From: Marinobacter shengliensis
GTDB lineage: Bacteria; Pseudomonadota; Gammaproteobacteria; Pseudomonadales; Oleiphilaceae
DNA: 64,000 nt
Assembly (NCBI RefSeq): GCF_003007715.1
Contig: NZ_PXNO01000023.1
Span: 124,001-188,000, forward strand
Reading direction: 5' to 3'
Below the pieces are notes generated by a model, which saw only the letters and a list, made by a program, of their open reading frames with translations, was not told the DNA's origin and did no database searches. Shown piece after piece: positions 40,796-49,486 of the stretch. Positions within the stretch are counted from its first letter, which is position 1. Every line of letters begins with the position of its first letter. A program made the position numbers and the translations under genes.

Positions 40796-40908
40796 GCAAA
40801 CCAATGGGAGAGGCCTTTCCAAAACACGCTGTGGATACGTCCGTGTACGCTCTGCTCCGCCATCCCTGGCTCCGCAAGGTTTTGGAAAGGCCTCTCCCAT
40901 TGATTTGC
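40796..40908 (-). repeat. Palindromic repeat element, copy 2 (reversed), inside the nos operon
   Basis: Thirty-base arms (40796-40825 and 40879-40908) pair with a single mismatch. The centre, read on the minus strand, is nearly that of copy 1 (TGCGGAGCCAGGGATGGCGG ... TATCCACAGCGT). Inner arm ends CCTTTCCAAAAC are shared; the outer sequence CAATGGGAGAGG is unique to this copy. It lies between nosZ and nosD, so it is transcribed with the operon and would fold into a very stable mRNA hairpin. Confidence 0.9.
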
Positions 40909-41014
40909 CCGGCTTTGTGCAGCCCTCTGGGAGCTGCAGATTTGAGGAGTTTTCCCGTGTGTTGTCTGAGATTGCGACGTCCACGGGCTATTTATCAACC
41001 TTAGAGAGCATTTG

Positions 41015-42283
41015 ATGTATCAACTTTTGCGTTATGGGGTGGCCCTGTCAGTCGCTCTGATTTCGCTGACCGCAAGTGCCAACCTGCAAGATCAGCTGGA
41101 TGCCCTGGAGCCAGGCGCATCGTTCGAGCTTCCTTCCGAGCAGCTTCCACCATTGGCTATCCGGGTGCCCGGCGTTTCTGTGTCCTGTGCTGAGGATTCG
41201 GTGATTGATGCCGGCGGGGCAGGGCATGGCGTGGAGATTCTGGCGGAAGGGGTGTCGTTTTCCGGTTGTGTGGTGCGCAACTGGGGTCAGGATCTGAATG
41301 AGTTGGATGCGGGGATTTTTGTGGCTCGGGAAGCTAAGGGGGCGGTTGTTGCGGATAACCGGCTTCAGGGGCCGGCGTTTGGGATTTGGTTGGATGCGAC
41401 GCCGGATGTGGTTGTCCGGAATAACGAGATACGGGGGGATACAAACCTTCGGTCCCAGGATCGGGGCAACGGGATTCATCTGTTCAATACCACCGGGGCG
41501 TTGATTGAGGGAAATGACATTCGCCAGACCCGGGATGCGATTTATATCGAGACGGCGAATAACAACAAGATTCGCAATAACGTGATGTCGGATCTGCGTT
41601 ATGGCATTCACTACATGTACTCCATGCACAACCTGCTGGAAGGCAATGTGACCCGTGGCACTCGCACGGGGTACGCGTTGATGCAGAGCAAGTATCTGAC
41701 GGTGGTGAATAACCGGTCGGAGAATGATGAGAATTACGGGATTCTGATGAATTTCATCACCAATTCCACCCTCAAAGGCAATGTGGTCACCGGGGTGTCT
41801 CAGGGGCAAACCGGTGGGGTGATGATTTCCGGAGGCGAGGGCAAGGCGGTGTTCATCTATAACTCGCTGTACAACACCTTCGAGGGTAACTACTTCGGCA
41901 ACAGCAATATCGGCATTCATCTGACCGCCGGTTCCGAGCAGAACGAGGTGTTTGATAATGCCTTTGTGAACAACGAGCGGCAGGTGAAGTATGTGGCCAC
42001 GCGTACCCAGTCCTGGGCGAAGGATGGGCGAGGGAATTTCTGGAGTGATTATCTGGGCTGGGATCGTAACCAGGATGGCATTGGTGATGTGCCCTACGAG
42101 CCTAATGACAACGTGGACCGCTTGTTGTGGAAGTACCCGGAGGCGCGGGTGCTGATGTTCAGCCCGGCGGTGGACACCCTGCGTTGGGTGCAGGATGCGT
42201 TTCCGGTGGTGAAGTCTGCCGGGGTGAGTGATCCCAAACCGTTGATGCGAATTCCCGAACACCTGCAATCGGAGATCCGATGA
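41015..42283 (+). CDS. nosD: NosD periplasmic copper-maturation protein
   Basis: A 422-residue exported protein with signal peptide (cleavage near TASA-NL) and a right-handed beta-helix (CASH/PbH1) core. Repeats such as GNDIRQTRDAIYIETANNN, NNVMSDLRYGIHYMYSMHN and NSTLKGNVVTG are typical. With NosF and NosY it supplies the CuZ centre of NosZ. The ATG is in the register that gives the signal peptide; a TTG just before it is ignored. Confidence 0.94.
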   Translation: MYQLLRYGVALSVALISLTASANLQDQLDALEPGASFELPSEQLPPLAIRVPGVSVSCAEDSVIDAGGAGHGVEILAEGVSFSGCVVRNWGQDLNELDAGIFVAREAKGAVVADNRLQGPAFGIWLDATPDVVVRNNEIRGDTNLRSQDRGNGIHLFNTTGALIEGNDIRQTRDAIYIETANNNKIRNNVMSDLRYGIHYMYSMHNLLEGNVTRGTRTGYALMQSKYLTVVNNRSENDENYGILMNFITNSTLKGNVVTGVSQGQTGGVMISGGEGKAVFIYNSLYNTFEGNYFGNSNIGIHLTAGSEQNEVFDNAFVNNERQVKYVATRTQSWAKDGRGNFWSDYLGWDRNQDGIGDVPYEPNDNVDRLLWKYPEARVLMFSPAVDTLRWVQDAFPVVKSAGVSDPKPLMRIPEHLQSEIR

Positions 42284-43212
42284 ACTGCTTTCGACTGGAC
42301 AATGTGAGCCACCGCTACGATAAGGCGACGGTGCTCCACGGCGTGGACTTGCGGCTGGAGCCGGGGGAAATTCTCGGACTGTTTGGCCACAACGGGGCGG
42401 GTAAAACCACTTCAATCAAACTCATTCTGGGTTTGATGAAACCGACCCAGGGCCAGGTTTCTGTGTTGGGTGGCGAAGCTGGTGATCCCCACGTAAGCCA
42501 ACATATAGGCTATCTGCCGGAGAACGTGATGTTCTACCCGCAGCTGACTGGGCGGGAAATCCTCAGCCATTTTGCCCGGCTCAAAGGTGCGAGCCTGAAT
42601 CAGGTGCCAGAGCTGCTGGAGCAGGTTGGCTTGGGCGATGCCATGGATGCCCGCACCAAAACCTACTCCAAGGGCATGCGCCAGCGCCTTGGCCTGGCCC
42701 AGGCGCTGCTCGGCAAGCCCAAACTGTTGATGCTGGACGAACCCACGGTTGGTCTGGACCCGGTGGCAACGGCTGATTTGTACCGGTTGCTGCGGCGCCT
42801 GCGGGATGAGGGCACGGGCATTGTGTTGTGCTCCCATGTATTGCCGGGGGTAGAACCCTATATCGACCGCGCCGCCATTCTGACCGATGGCGCCTTGAAA
42901 GCCGCCGGCGACCTGCCGGCACTTCGCCGCCAGGCCAACATGCCGGTCACCCTCAGCCTGGAGCCGGCCACTACCATGATGGCGCTGGAGAAAGCGATTG
43001 ACGGTGCACGCCCCAACGCCGGGCTACTCATGAAAAGCAACAACGGCCGCCTGCAAGTGGACGTGAGACCGAAGGAAAAAATGGCGTTGATACACGCATT
43101 GATGAACTCCGGAGAGGTGGCGGACCTGGGAATACACCAGCCCAGCCTGGAAGATATCTACGTCCACTTCATCGGGTCGGGCGGACTGGCCCACCGGGGA
43201 GGTGGCCAATGA
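42280..43212 (+). CDS. nosF: NosF ABC ATPase for NosZ maturation
   Basis: A 310-residue ATPase: Walker A GHNGAGKTTS, signature YSKGMRQRLGLAQALL, Walker B LLMLDEPTVGLD, and switch His in CSHVLPGVE. It energises the NosDFY complex. It overlaps nosD by 4 bp (ATGA) and nosY by 4 bp. Confidence 0.95.
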   Translation: MNCFRLDNVSHRYDKATVLHGVDLRLEPGEILGLFGHNGAGKTTSIKLILGLMKPTQGQVSVLGGEAGDPHVSQHIGYLPENVMFYPQLTGREILSHFARLKGASLNQVPELLEQVGLGDAMDARTKTYSKGMRQRLGLAQALLGKPKLLMLDEPTVGLDPVATADLYRLLRRLRDEGTGIVLCSHVLPGVEPYIDRAAILTDGALKAAGDLPALRRQANMPVTLSLEPATTMMALEKAIDGARPNAGLLMKSNNGRLQVDVRPKEKMALIHALMNSGEVADLGIHQPSLEDIYVHFIGSGGLAHRGGGQ

Positions 43213-44039
43213 ATGCTATCTGGACCATTGCCCGCAAGGAACTCAGCGACAGCTTTCGCAATCGTTGGCTGGTGGCGATCAGCCTGGTGTTTGCCACCCT
43301 GGCTCTGGGCATTGCCTGGTTTGGTGCGGCGGCGTCCGGGCAGGTCGGTTACGCCTCCACGCCGGCCACCATTGCCAGCCTGGCCAGCCTTGGCATTTTC
43401 CTGATACCGCTGATTGCCCTGTTGCTTGCCTACGACGCTATTGTGGGTGAAGAAGAGGGCGGCACACTTCTGCTGCTGATGACCTACCCTCTCAGTAAAA
43501 ACCAGCTCCTGCTCGGCAAATTCCTTGGCCACGGCCTGACCCTGGCCCTGGCCACACTCATCGGGTTCGGGGTTGCGGCCATCGCCATCGCCGTCCTGGT
43601 AGACGATGTCGCCGTCGGTGCCCTGGCGGCCGCCATGGGCCGGTTCATCGGCTCAACCGTTCTGTTGGGGTGGGGGTTCATCGCCCTCGCATACCTGGTC
43701 AGCGTCCGGGTCAGCGAGAAACCGGTCGCCGCAGGCCTGGCCCTGGCCATCTGGTTCTTCTTCGTACTGATCTTTGACTTGATGCTGCTGGGCATCCTTG
43801 TTGCCAGCGAGGGCAAGCTCAACCCGGAGCTGCTGCCATGGTTGCTGATGCTGAACCCCACCGATATCTACCGCTTGCTCAATATCGTGGCCTTCGGTGA
43901 TGGCAACCAGCTGAGCGGTGTACTCAGCCTGGGCTCAGACCTGCCCATCGGTACCGGAGGACTCTGGCTGGGCCTGGCGCTCTGGTGTGCCACACCGCTG
44001 ATTGGCGCCCTGTTGTTATTCAAAAACCGAAAAATCTGA
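43209..44039 (+). CDS. nosY: NosY ABC permease for NosZ maturation
   Basis: A 276-residue membrane protein with about six helices (WTIARKELSDSFRNRWL start, then GIFLIPLIALLLAYDAIVGEEEGGTLLLLM). It partners NosF and NosD. Length and the EEEGGTLLLL cytoplasmic loop are normal for NosY. Confidence 0.94.
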   Translation: MNAIWTIARKELSDSFRNRWLVAISLVFATLALGIAWFGAAASGQVGYASTPATIASLASLGIFLIPLIALLLAYDAIVGEEEGGTLLLLMTYPLSKNQLLLGKFLGHGLTLALATLIGFGVAAIAIAVLVDDVAVGALAAAMGRFIGSTVLLGWGFIALAYLVSVRVSEKPVAAGLALAIWFFFVLIFDLMLLGILVASEGKLNPELLPWLLMLNPTDIYRLLNIVAFGDGNQLSGVLSLGSDLPIGTGGLWLGLALWCATPLIGALLLFKNRKI

Positions 44040-44059
44040 TACCACCGGAGAACAGAACC

Positions 44060-44677
44060 ATGCCCACACCGCTCACCAAATGGCTTATAGCGGCCCTGAC
44101 GGCGATCACCCTCGCGGGTTGCTCCAACGGCGAACAACAAACCGCTGCCAAACCCGACCCCGTTCACTTTGACTCCGGCGACGAATGCCACGTATGCGGC
44201 ATGGTCATCACCAGCTTCCCCGGCCCCAAAGGCCAGGCCTTCACCGAGCGCCAGCAGCACACCCGCAAGTTCTGTTCCACCAAAGACATGTTCGCCTGGT
44301 TCCTGCAGCCGGAAAACGAAAACCGCGACCACACCCTCTACGTCCACAACATGGCCGAAACCCACTGGGACCACCCGGACGACACCCACCTGATCGACGC
44401 CCGTGAAGCCTGGTACGTCGTCGGCTCAGAACGCACCGGTGCCATGGGTCCGACCTTGGCCTCGTTCGAAACAGAATCCGAAGCGACCGACTTTGCCGCA
44501 GAATACGGCGGTCAGGTCATCGGTTTTGCGGATATCACGCTGGAGCACCTGAATGCTGGTATGGCAATGCATGGCATGGAGGGGATGGATGGCATGCACG
44601 ATATGCATAATCAGGAAGATGCCGGTATTCGTTCCGGTCAGATGACTGACAATCATAGCAGTCACAATGGCCATTGA
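44060..44677 (+). CDS. nosL: NosL copper chaperone lipoprotein with a Met/His-rich tail
   Basis: A 205-residue outer-envelope lipoprotein (lipobox LAGCS at Cys20) that binds Cu(I) and feeds the NosDFY/NosZ pathway. ECHVCGMVI is the conserved metal site, and KFCSTKDMFAWF and THLIDAREAWYVV are family blocks. The last ~45 residues carry an unusual tail rich in Met and His (GMAMHGMEGMDGMHDMHNQ and HSSHNGH), which could store extra copper; common NosL proteins end earlier. GGAG precedes the ATG. Confidence 0.93.
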   Translation: MPTPLTKWLIAALTAITLAGCSNGEQQTAAKPDPVHFDSGDECHVCGMVITSFPGPKGQAFTERQQHTRKFCSTKDMFAWFLQPENENRDHTLYVHNMAETHWDHPDDTHLIDAREAWYVVGSERTGAMGPTLASFETESEATDFAAEYGGQVIGFADITLEHLNAGMAMHGMEGMDGMHDMHNQEDAGIRSGQMTDNHSSHNGH

Positions 44678-44752
44678 GATGCCCGACGGCTGGATCAGAT
44701 AACCACGGGAGGCTTGAGATAGCCTGTAAAGGCGGAGTCCGAGAAGTAAGAG

Positions 44753-44867
44753 AGAGCAGGTGAGGGAAGGCTTTACAAAAATTTGCGGAGCCATGGATGG
44801 CGGAGCAGAAGCGCCACAGGGATGTGCCGAAGGAGCGGTTTTTGGAAAGCCTTCCCTCACCTGCTCT
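44753..44867 (+). repeat. Palindromic repeat element, copy 3, between convergent nosL and moaA
   Basis: Twenty-nine-base arms (44753-44781 and 44839-44867) pair with one mismatch. The centre starts TTGCGGAGCCATGGATGGCGG as in copy 1 but its second half (AAGCGCCACAGGGATGTGCC) has diverged. The outer arms (GAGCAGGTGAGGGAAGG) are unique. Between convergent genes it may act as a bidirectional terminator. Confidence 0.88.
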
Positions 44868-44905
44868 AACGCCTACCCCCGCAGGCTAGGAGCCGAAACA
44901 GACAA

Positions 44906-45898
44906 TCAACCGCCAGTCATATTCATAAACCGAAGAATCTGAACCTCACCATTGCTGGAAAAGTGATGCCGCTCCGGCTTCAGATCCATCGCATCAATGA
45001 TCGCCTGCTGAAGCTTGTCATCCGTCACCGGATTGCCCCGTAGAACCCGCCGCAAATCCACCGAATGCTCATTGCCAAGGCACAGCAAAAGCCGTCCCTC
45101 AACCGTCACCCGAACCCGGTTACAGGTCGAACAGAAGTTATGGGAATGCGGTGAAATAAACCCAACCCGAACATCGCTGTCCGGCATCTGATAGTAACGT
45201 GCCGGCCCGCCAGAATCCTTGGCTACCGGAATCAGCTCATGGCGCCGGCGGATAATCTCGCGCACTTCCTCGCTGGTGCACAAAGCAAGACCACGATCAT
45301 GCTCCGAAATCTCGCCCAGCGGCATCTCCTCGATAAAACTGATATCCACCTGCTTTTTCCGGGCAAACTCAATCAGCTCCGGAATCTCTTCATCGTTACG
45401 GCCTTTCATCACCACCGTATTCAGCTTGATACCGCGGAAGCCTGCGTCCCGGGCGGCATCAATACCGTCCAATACCTGCTGCAGATTGCCAGTGCGGGTA
45501 ATGGAACGGAATTTTTCGGAATCCAGGGAATCCAGACTGATATTGAGACGGTGCAGGCCCGCCTTACGCAGTTTCTCCGCCATGGTCGGCAACTGGCTGC
45601 CATTGGTGGTCATGGCAAAGTCCCGCAAACCATAGGTGCCTACTTCGCGGACCAGCTCAAGGATGTCTTTGCGGACCAGGGGTTCGCCACCGGTCAGGCG
45701 GATTTTTTCCGTACCCAGGGCAACAAAGTTTCGAGCCAGCCTGGCGATCTCCTCCAGCGTCAGAACCTGCTGGCGGGGCAGAAAGGTCATGTCCTCCGCC
45801 ATGCAGTACACACAGCGGAAGTCGCAGCGGTCAGTCACCGACAGGCGCACGTAATTGACGGTGCGGCCAAATCGGTCGGTCAGCTTGGCTTGCGGCAT
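44906..45898 (-). CDS. moaA: MoaA GTP 3',8-cyclase (molybdenum cofactor biosynthesis)
   Basis: A 330-residue radical SAM enzyme for the first step of Moco synthesis. The N-terminal cluster motif is CDFRCVYC, the SAM loop LTGGEPLV, the GTP-site cluster CSTCNRVRV...LLLC, and the chain ends in the functional Gly-Gly (MTGG). It stands alone here, presumably a dedicated copy that raises cofactor supply for NarG; similar moaA1 copies sit near nar in pseudomonads. A strong NarL-type site lies 75-90 bp upstream of the ATG. Confidence 0.95.
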   Translation of the reverse strand: MPQAKLTDRFGRTVNYVRLSVTDRCDFRCVYCMAEDMTFLPRQQVLTLEEIARLARNFVALGTEKIRLTGGEPLVRKDILELVREVGTYGLRDFAMTTNGSQLPTMAEKLRKAGLHRLNISLDSLDSEKFRSITRTGNLQQVLDGIDAARDAGFRGIKLNTVVMKGRNDEEIPELIEFARKKQVDISFIEEMPLGEISEHDRGLALCTSEEVREIIRRRHELIPVAKDSGGPARYYQMPDSDVRVGFISPHSHNFCSTCNRVRVTVEGRLLLCLGNEHSVDLRRVLRGNPVTDDKLQQAIIDAMDLKPERHHFSSNGEVQILRFMNMTGG

Positions 45899-45972
45899 GG
45901 GCAGGTTTCCCTGTCTGGAGTCATATGTATAAAGGATAGTCAAAGTATCACAGATATCCCAACCCAATCCGA

Positions 45973-45988
45973 TACCTCTCGGGGGGTA
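45973..45988. promoter_or_regulatory. NarL 7-2-7 binding site upstream of moaA
   Basis: TACCTCT-CG-GGGGGTA: the first heptamer matches TACYYMT at 7 of 7 and the inverted second at 6 of 7, with the NarL-specific 2-bp spacing. It is upstream of moaA and also near the end of the divergent-side norB transcript, so moaA is the likely target. Confidence 0.7.
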
Positions 45989-46003
45989 ATCCCTGTATGA
46001 ACC

Positions 46004-46029
46004 AAAAAAAAGGGGCCAGAAAAGGCCCC
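46004..46029 (-). terminator. Rho-independent terminator of the NO reductase operon
   Basis: Read on the minus strand: GGGGCC-TTTTCT-GGCCCC followed by eight T, about 20 bp after the norB stop. Confidence 0.9.
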
Positions 46030-46050
46030 GGGGAAAACGGTCAATACACT

Positions 46051-48336
46051 CTATGCCCGCTCGGAGATGGCCTCATCATCAGGGTAGGGCGCCGGCTCCA
46101 GATTGGGGAAGAAAATGCCTTTTACCACCTGCCAGGTGACCCCAAGCGCCCCAACGATGAACACAACATCGCCAATAGTCCGGATCCAGCGAAGGGTTTG
46201 CAGGACATCGCTCTGCAGGAAGGCTTCGCTTCGGGCGTACCAGAGGCCTTCACTGGCACTTGCCAGGAACTGGATGATGCCGATGGGCAACAGACTGGTG
46301 AACAGCATGAGGACGAGCCCGATATTCAGCCACCAGAAGCTGATCTTCATCAGTCGTTCGTCAAAGACAATGCTCGGCCTGATGTAACGCAGGATCAGCA
46401 GCGTGAAGCCCAGGGCCAGGAACCCATAGACACCAAACAGCGCTGCGTGGGCATGGGTGGGCGTCGTGTTCAGGCCCTGAATGTAATAGAGGGCGATCGG
46501 CGGGTTAATCATGAAACCCAGAACACCCGCGCCGAGCATATTCCAGAACGCGACAGCAACGAAGAACATCAGCGGCCAGCGGATATTTTCCATCCACGGA
46601 GCGCGGGTCTTCAGCCGCCAGTTTTCCCAGGCTTCATAGCCAAGGACAACCAATGGCACAACTTCCAGTGCGCTGAATGTTGCACCAACCGCCATCACCG
46701 GTGTTGTGGTGCCAGAGAAGTACAGGTGATGGAAGGTCCCTGGTACGCCACCGAGCATGAACAGGCTGGCGGAGGCCAGACTGGCCGACGTTGCGATGGT
46801 GCGCGAGACCAGTCCCATGCTGCAGAAGATGAACGCCAGGGCGGCCGTGGCGAATACTTCAAAGAAGCCTTCTACCCAAAGGTGAACAATCCACCAGCGC
46901 CAGTATTCCATGATGGAAATATGGGTACGTTCTCCGTAGAAGAAACCAGCGCCGTAGAACAGGCCAATTGCAACCACCGAGGCGGTGAGCAATGCCAGCA
47001 GGTTTTTGTCACCGGGTTGGCGAAGTGCTGGCACAATGCCGCGTAACATCAAGACCAGCCAGAAAACGATGCCCAGGAATTTGCCGATCTGCCAGAGACG
47101 CCCAAGGTCGACAAACTCATAACCCTGGTGGCCCAGCCAGAAACTCAGATGCGGGGGCATGATCTGGGCAATGGCCAGGAAGTTACCGATGAATGAGCCG
47201 CCAACGACCACAACCAGTGCCCAGAACAGCACGTCTACACCCAGTTTCTGGAATTTCGGATCCTTGCCGCCGTTGATGACGGGCGCAAGGAACAGTCCGG
47301 CTGCCAGGAAGCCGGTCGCAATCCAGAACAGCGCCGCCTGAATGTGCCAGGTGCGGACCAGCGAGTACGGGAGCCATTCCGACGTGTTGATTCCGTAGAA
47401 GCCCTGACCCTCGACGGTGTAGTGTGCGGTAAACCCACCCAGCATGACCTGGAAGGTGAAGAGGCCGACGACCAGCAGCAGATACTTTCCCAGTGCCCTT
47501 TGGGAGGGGGTAAGTGCAAGGGCACTGATGGGATCTTTAAGCGGCGCCGCAGGTTCATCGTCATCGTGTTTGCGCAAGAATGCCCAGGCCCAGATCAGGC
47601 CTCCTACCCCGGCGATCAGGAGAATGACGCTGATCACTGACCAGACCACATTCTCGCCACTGGGCTTGTTGTCGATCAACGGTTCGTGTGGCCAGTTGTT
47701 GGTGTAGGTGACGTTGCTTCCCGGGCGCTCGGTTGCTGCAGCCCAGGCCGTCCAGAAGAAGAACTCAGTCATTTGCTGCCGGCGCTCGGGGCTGGGCAGT
47801 GTGTTCTCCTTCATCGCATAGCTTGCGCGGGTGGATTGTAGCTCTGGCGCATCGCTGAATAACCGGCTGTAGTAGTCGGCCGTTTTGGCAATGGCGCGGG
47901 TTCTCCGGTCTGAGAGATGCAGGGTACCGGTGGCGTCATCATAGGTGTTGTTCCGGTATTCAGTTTTCAGATCGTACTGCAGAGCGTTCTGTTGTTGGCC
48001 GCTCAGGCTGTGCCAGGCATGCCCGAACTCCTCCTGTGCGGCAATTTCCAGCCAGGTTTCCAGTTCGCGGTGAAGCCAGTCTGCAGTCCAGTCCGGCGCC
48101 TGATAGGCACCATGCCCCCAGATAGATCCGACTTGCATACCGCCCATGGACTGCCAGGCAGTCTGGCCATCAAGAATGCTCTCTTCTGTCATCAGAAGGT
48201 CGCCAGCGGGAGAAACCACCTGGTCGGGTATGGGGGGAGCCTCTCGGTAGACCTCCCGACCAAAGTAACCAAGCAGTGTAAAAGTGATTGCCAGAATGGC
48301 GATCAGAATCCACCAGAGTTTTCGATAGTCAGCCAC
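46051..48336 (-). CDS. norB: Quinol-dependent nitric oxide reductase (qNor, single subunit)
   Basis: A 761-residue haem-copper oxidase-family enzyme reducing 2 NO to N2O with electrons from quinol. An N-terminal extension with a first helix and a ~200-residue periplasmic domain ([30 protein letters not shown]) replaces NorC, then 12 core helices follow with the haem and FeB histidines ([57 protein letters not shown]). The GTG start (MADYRKLWW) with GGGGGG upstream overlaps the dnrN stop by 8 bp. There is no norC/norD. It is both respiratory and protective. Confidence 0.94.
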   Translation of the reverse strand: MADYRKLWWILIAILAITFTLLGYFGREVYREAPPIPDQVVSPAGDLLMTEESILDGQTAWQSMGGMQVGSIWGHGAYQAPDWTADWLHRELETWLEIAAQEEFGHAWHSLSGQQQNALQYDLKTEYRNNTYDDATGTLHLSDRRTRAIAKTADYYSRLFSDAPELQSTRASYAMKENTLPSPERRQQMTEFFFWTAWAAATERPGSNVTYTNNWPHEPLIDNKPSGENVVWSVISVILLIAGVGGLIWAWAFLRKHDDDEPAAPLKDPISALALTPSQRALGKYLLLVVGLFTFQVMLGGFTAHYTVEGQGFYGINTSEWLPYSLVRTWHIQAALFWIATGFLAAGLFLAPVINGGKDPKFQKLGVDVLFWALVVVVGGSFIGNFLAIAQIMPPHLSFWLGHQGYEFVDLGRLWQIGKFLGIVFWLVLMLRGIVPALRQPGDKNLLALLTASVVAIGLFYGAGFFYGERTHISIMEYWRWWIVHLWVEGFFEVFATAALAFIFCSMGLVSRTIATSASLASASLFMLGGVPGTFHHLYFSGTTTPVMAVGATFSALEVVPLVVLGYEAWENWRLKTRAPWMENIRWPLMFFVAVAFWNMLGAGVLGFMINPPIALYYIQGLNTTPTHAHAALFGVYGFLALGFTLLILRYIRPSIVFDERLMKISFWWLNIGLVLMLFTSLLPIGIIQFLASASEGLWYARSEAFLQSDVLQTLRWIRTIGDVVFIVGALGVTWQVVKGIFFPNLEPAPYPDDEAISERA

Positions 48337-49012
48337 GTTGCGCGCCCCCCAGCAAGCCATCAACCCGGTGGAACAACACATTGTTTTCCAGGTGGATGTG
48401 TTCCATGAGGTCATTCTCCAGTTCGGTCAGGCCCAGATAGAGCGCTCTCCAGGTGTTGCATGCACCTTCTGGCAAGGTCAGGTTGAAGGTGAGGCTGTGG
48501 ATTTCAGCCAGGGCGGCACCATGGTCCTCGTGTTCATTGCGCATGACTGAAACCGGTGCTGCGGCCATGCCAGTGATTCCACGGGCAATCATCGGAAACA
48601 GGATCTGTTCCTCTTTTTGCATGTGCGATTCAAGCTCGTTCTGCATGTTTTCAAGGTGTGCGCCCAGCCCTGAAGGGCAGCGGGGGTGCTTGCTGTGAAC
48701 GCGCTCTACGCGCTGAGCCAATCGAATCAACTCAGGGAGTTGTTCACGGTGTACATCGTGGAAGCGAGTCAGAATGTGCTCAATCAACGCTTCGTTACTG
48801 GTTTGGTCTTCTGGCGTAGCCTGGTCAGTCCGGGCTTGCAAGGCGATCAGCTGGCTGGCAATGGCGTTCGGGTCGAGTCCTTTTGCCGTGGCTGCAGCCA
48901 TCAATGAGGCGTCACCATGACAGCAAAAGTCGAGCTTGTGGCGATGCAGCACGGCGGAGGCCCCAGGAATGTCACGGGCCAGCTGGCCGAGTGGAAGGTT
49001 AGTCAGGTTCAT
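48329..49012 (-). CDS. ytfE: RIC/YtfE (DnrN) di-iron repair protein for nitrosative damage
   Basis: A 227-residue canonical family member. The N-terminal ScdA_N domain has LHRHKLDFCCHG with Cys30-Cys31, and the hemerythrin domain has HDVHREQLPELIRLAQRVE, HMQKEEQILFP, NEHEDHG and EHIHLENNVLF, so all iron ligands are present. It restores NO-damaged Fe-S clusters. It is the first gene of the dnrN-norB unit and overlaps the start of norB. Compare the degenerate paralogue at 8551-9222. Confidence 0.94.
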   Translation of the reverse strand: MNLTNLPLGQLARDIPGASAVLHRHKLDFCCHGDASLMAAATAKGLDPNAIASQLIALQARTDQATPEDQTSNEALIEHILTRFHDVHREQLPELIRLAQRVERVHSKHPRCPSGLGAHLENMQNELESHMQKEEQILFPMIARGITGMAAAPVSVMRNEHEDHGAALAEIHSLTFNLTLPEGACNTWRALYLGLTELENDLMEHIHLENNVLFHRVDGLLGGAQRG

Positions 49013-49027
49013 GATTATGCACTCCTA

Positions 49028-49050
49028 AACATGTATAACAGATAAATGTA
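49028..49050. promoter_or_regulatory. Weak NsrR-like motif before dnrN
   Basis: A 23-bp stretch with AACATGTATAA and AGATAAATGTA around one base matches the NsrR consensus at about 15 positions. A similar stretch lies at 49199-49221, before the divergent gene. Both contain ATAAATGTA 11 bp after ATGTA. Alone each is weak; the pair plus the nearby nsrR gene make it plausible. Confidence 0.4.
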
Positions 49051-49198
49051 TCGGAGTGAATTTTCATTTAGATGTAAGTTGAATGTCAAATATAAAGTTC
49101 TAGGATTCTGTGTTTCAGGTCTTTAAATTGGCTCTTGCAATTGATTTGTTTAGATATTTTTTCGAATTTGATTTTCGATGTCGTTCGATATAGCCTTA

Positions 49199-49221
49199 AA
49201 GATGTAATCGCAATAAATGTA
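49199..49221. promoter_or_regulatory. Weak NsrR-like motif before the 74-residue membrane protein
   Basis: AAGATGTAATC and CAATAAATGTA around one base: the first half matches AAGATGYATTT at 9 of 11, the second at 7 of 11. It shares its layout with the motif at 49028-49050. Confidence 0.4.
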
Positions 49222-49238
49222 ATTAGGTGGAGGGGGTT

Positions 49239-49463
49239 ATGGAACGCTTTGAAAAATGGCTGGTCATATCCAATACCGCGGTTCTGGTGTCGTTCCTGGG
49301 GTTGCTGTTGACGGTGATGCTGGCTTACCCGCTGGCCGATGCCTTGGCACTGCCAGTGCAGATTGCCGCCCACATCGGAACCCTGTTATTCGCGGTTGGG
49401 GTGAAAATTGCCTACGTTGCCCGTCTGGCCTTTCTGAGCAAGTTGGGCAGACCCGTACACTGA
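49239..49463 (+). CDS. Small two-helix membrane protein, NO-defence neighbourhood
   Basis: A 74-residue protein with two hydrophobic helices (VLVSFLGLLLTVMLAYPLA and IGTLLFAVGVKIAYVARLAF). The ATG is taken because GGAGGGGG lies just upstream; an in-frame GTG 12 bp earlier is weaker. It is divergent from dnrN-norB and begins a short unit that leads to nsrR. Similar tiny membrane proteins accompany nor and hcp genes in NsrR regulons, but I cannot give a function. Confidence 0.65.
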   Translation: MERFEKWLVISNTAVLVSFLGLLLTVMLAYPLADALALPVQIAAHIGTLLFAVGVKIAYVARLAFLSKLGRPVH

Positions 49464-49486
49464 TTCACGGTAGAATAGATGCAGTT

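Noticed and set aside
38764-40998. A long open frame antisense to nosZ
   Set aside because: Same GC-rich codon shadow; it also runs across palindromic repeat copy 2, giving a meaningless peptide.
35053-44867. CRISPR array or insertion-sequence ends for the three palindromes
   Set aside because: Copies are far apart, there are no spacers or transposase gene, and the pattern is that of single hairpins.
49087-49097. TTGAATGTCAA as an FNR/DNR box before dnrN
   Set aside because: The half-sites are 3 bp apart instead of the required 6.
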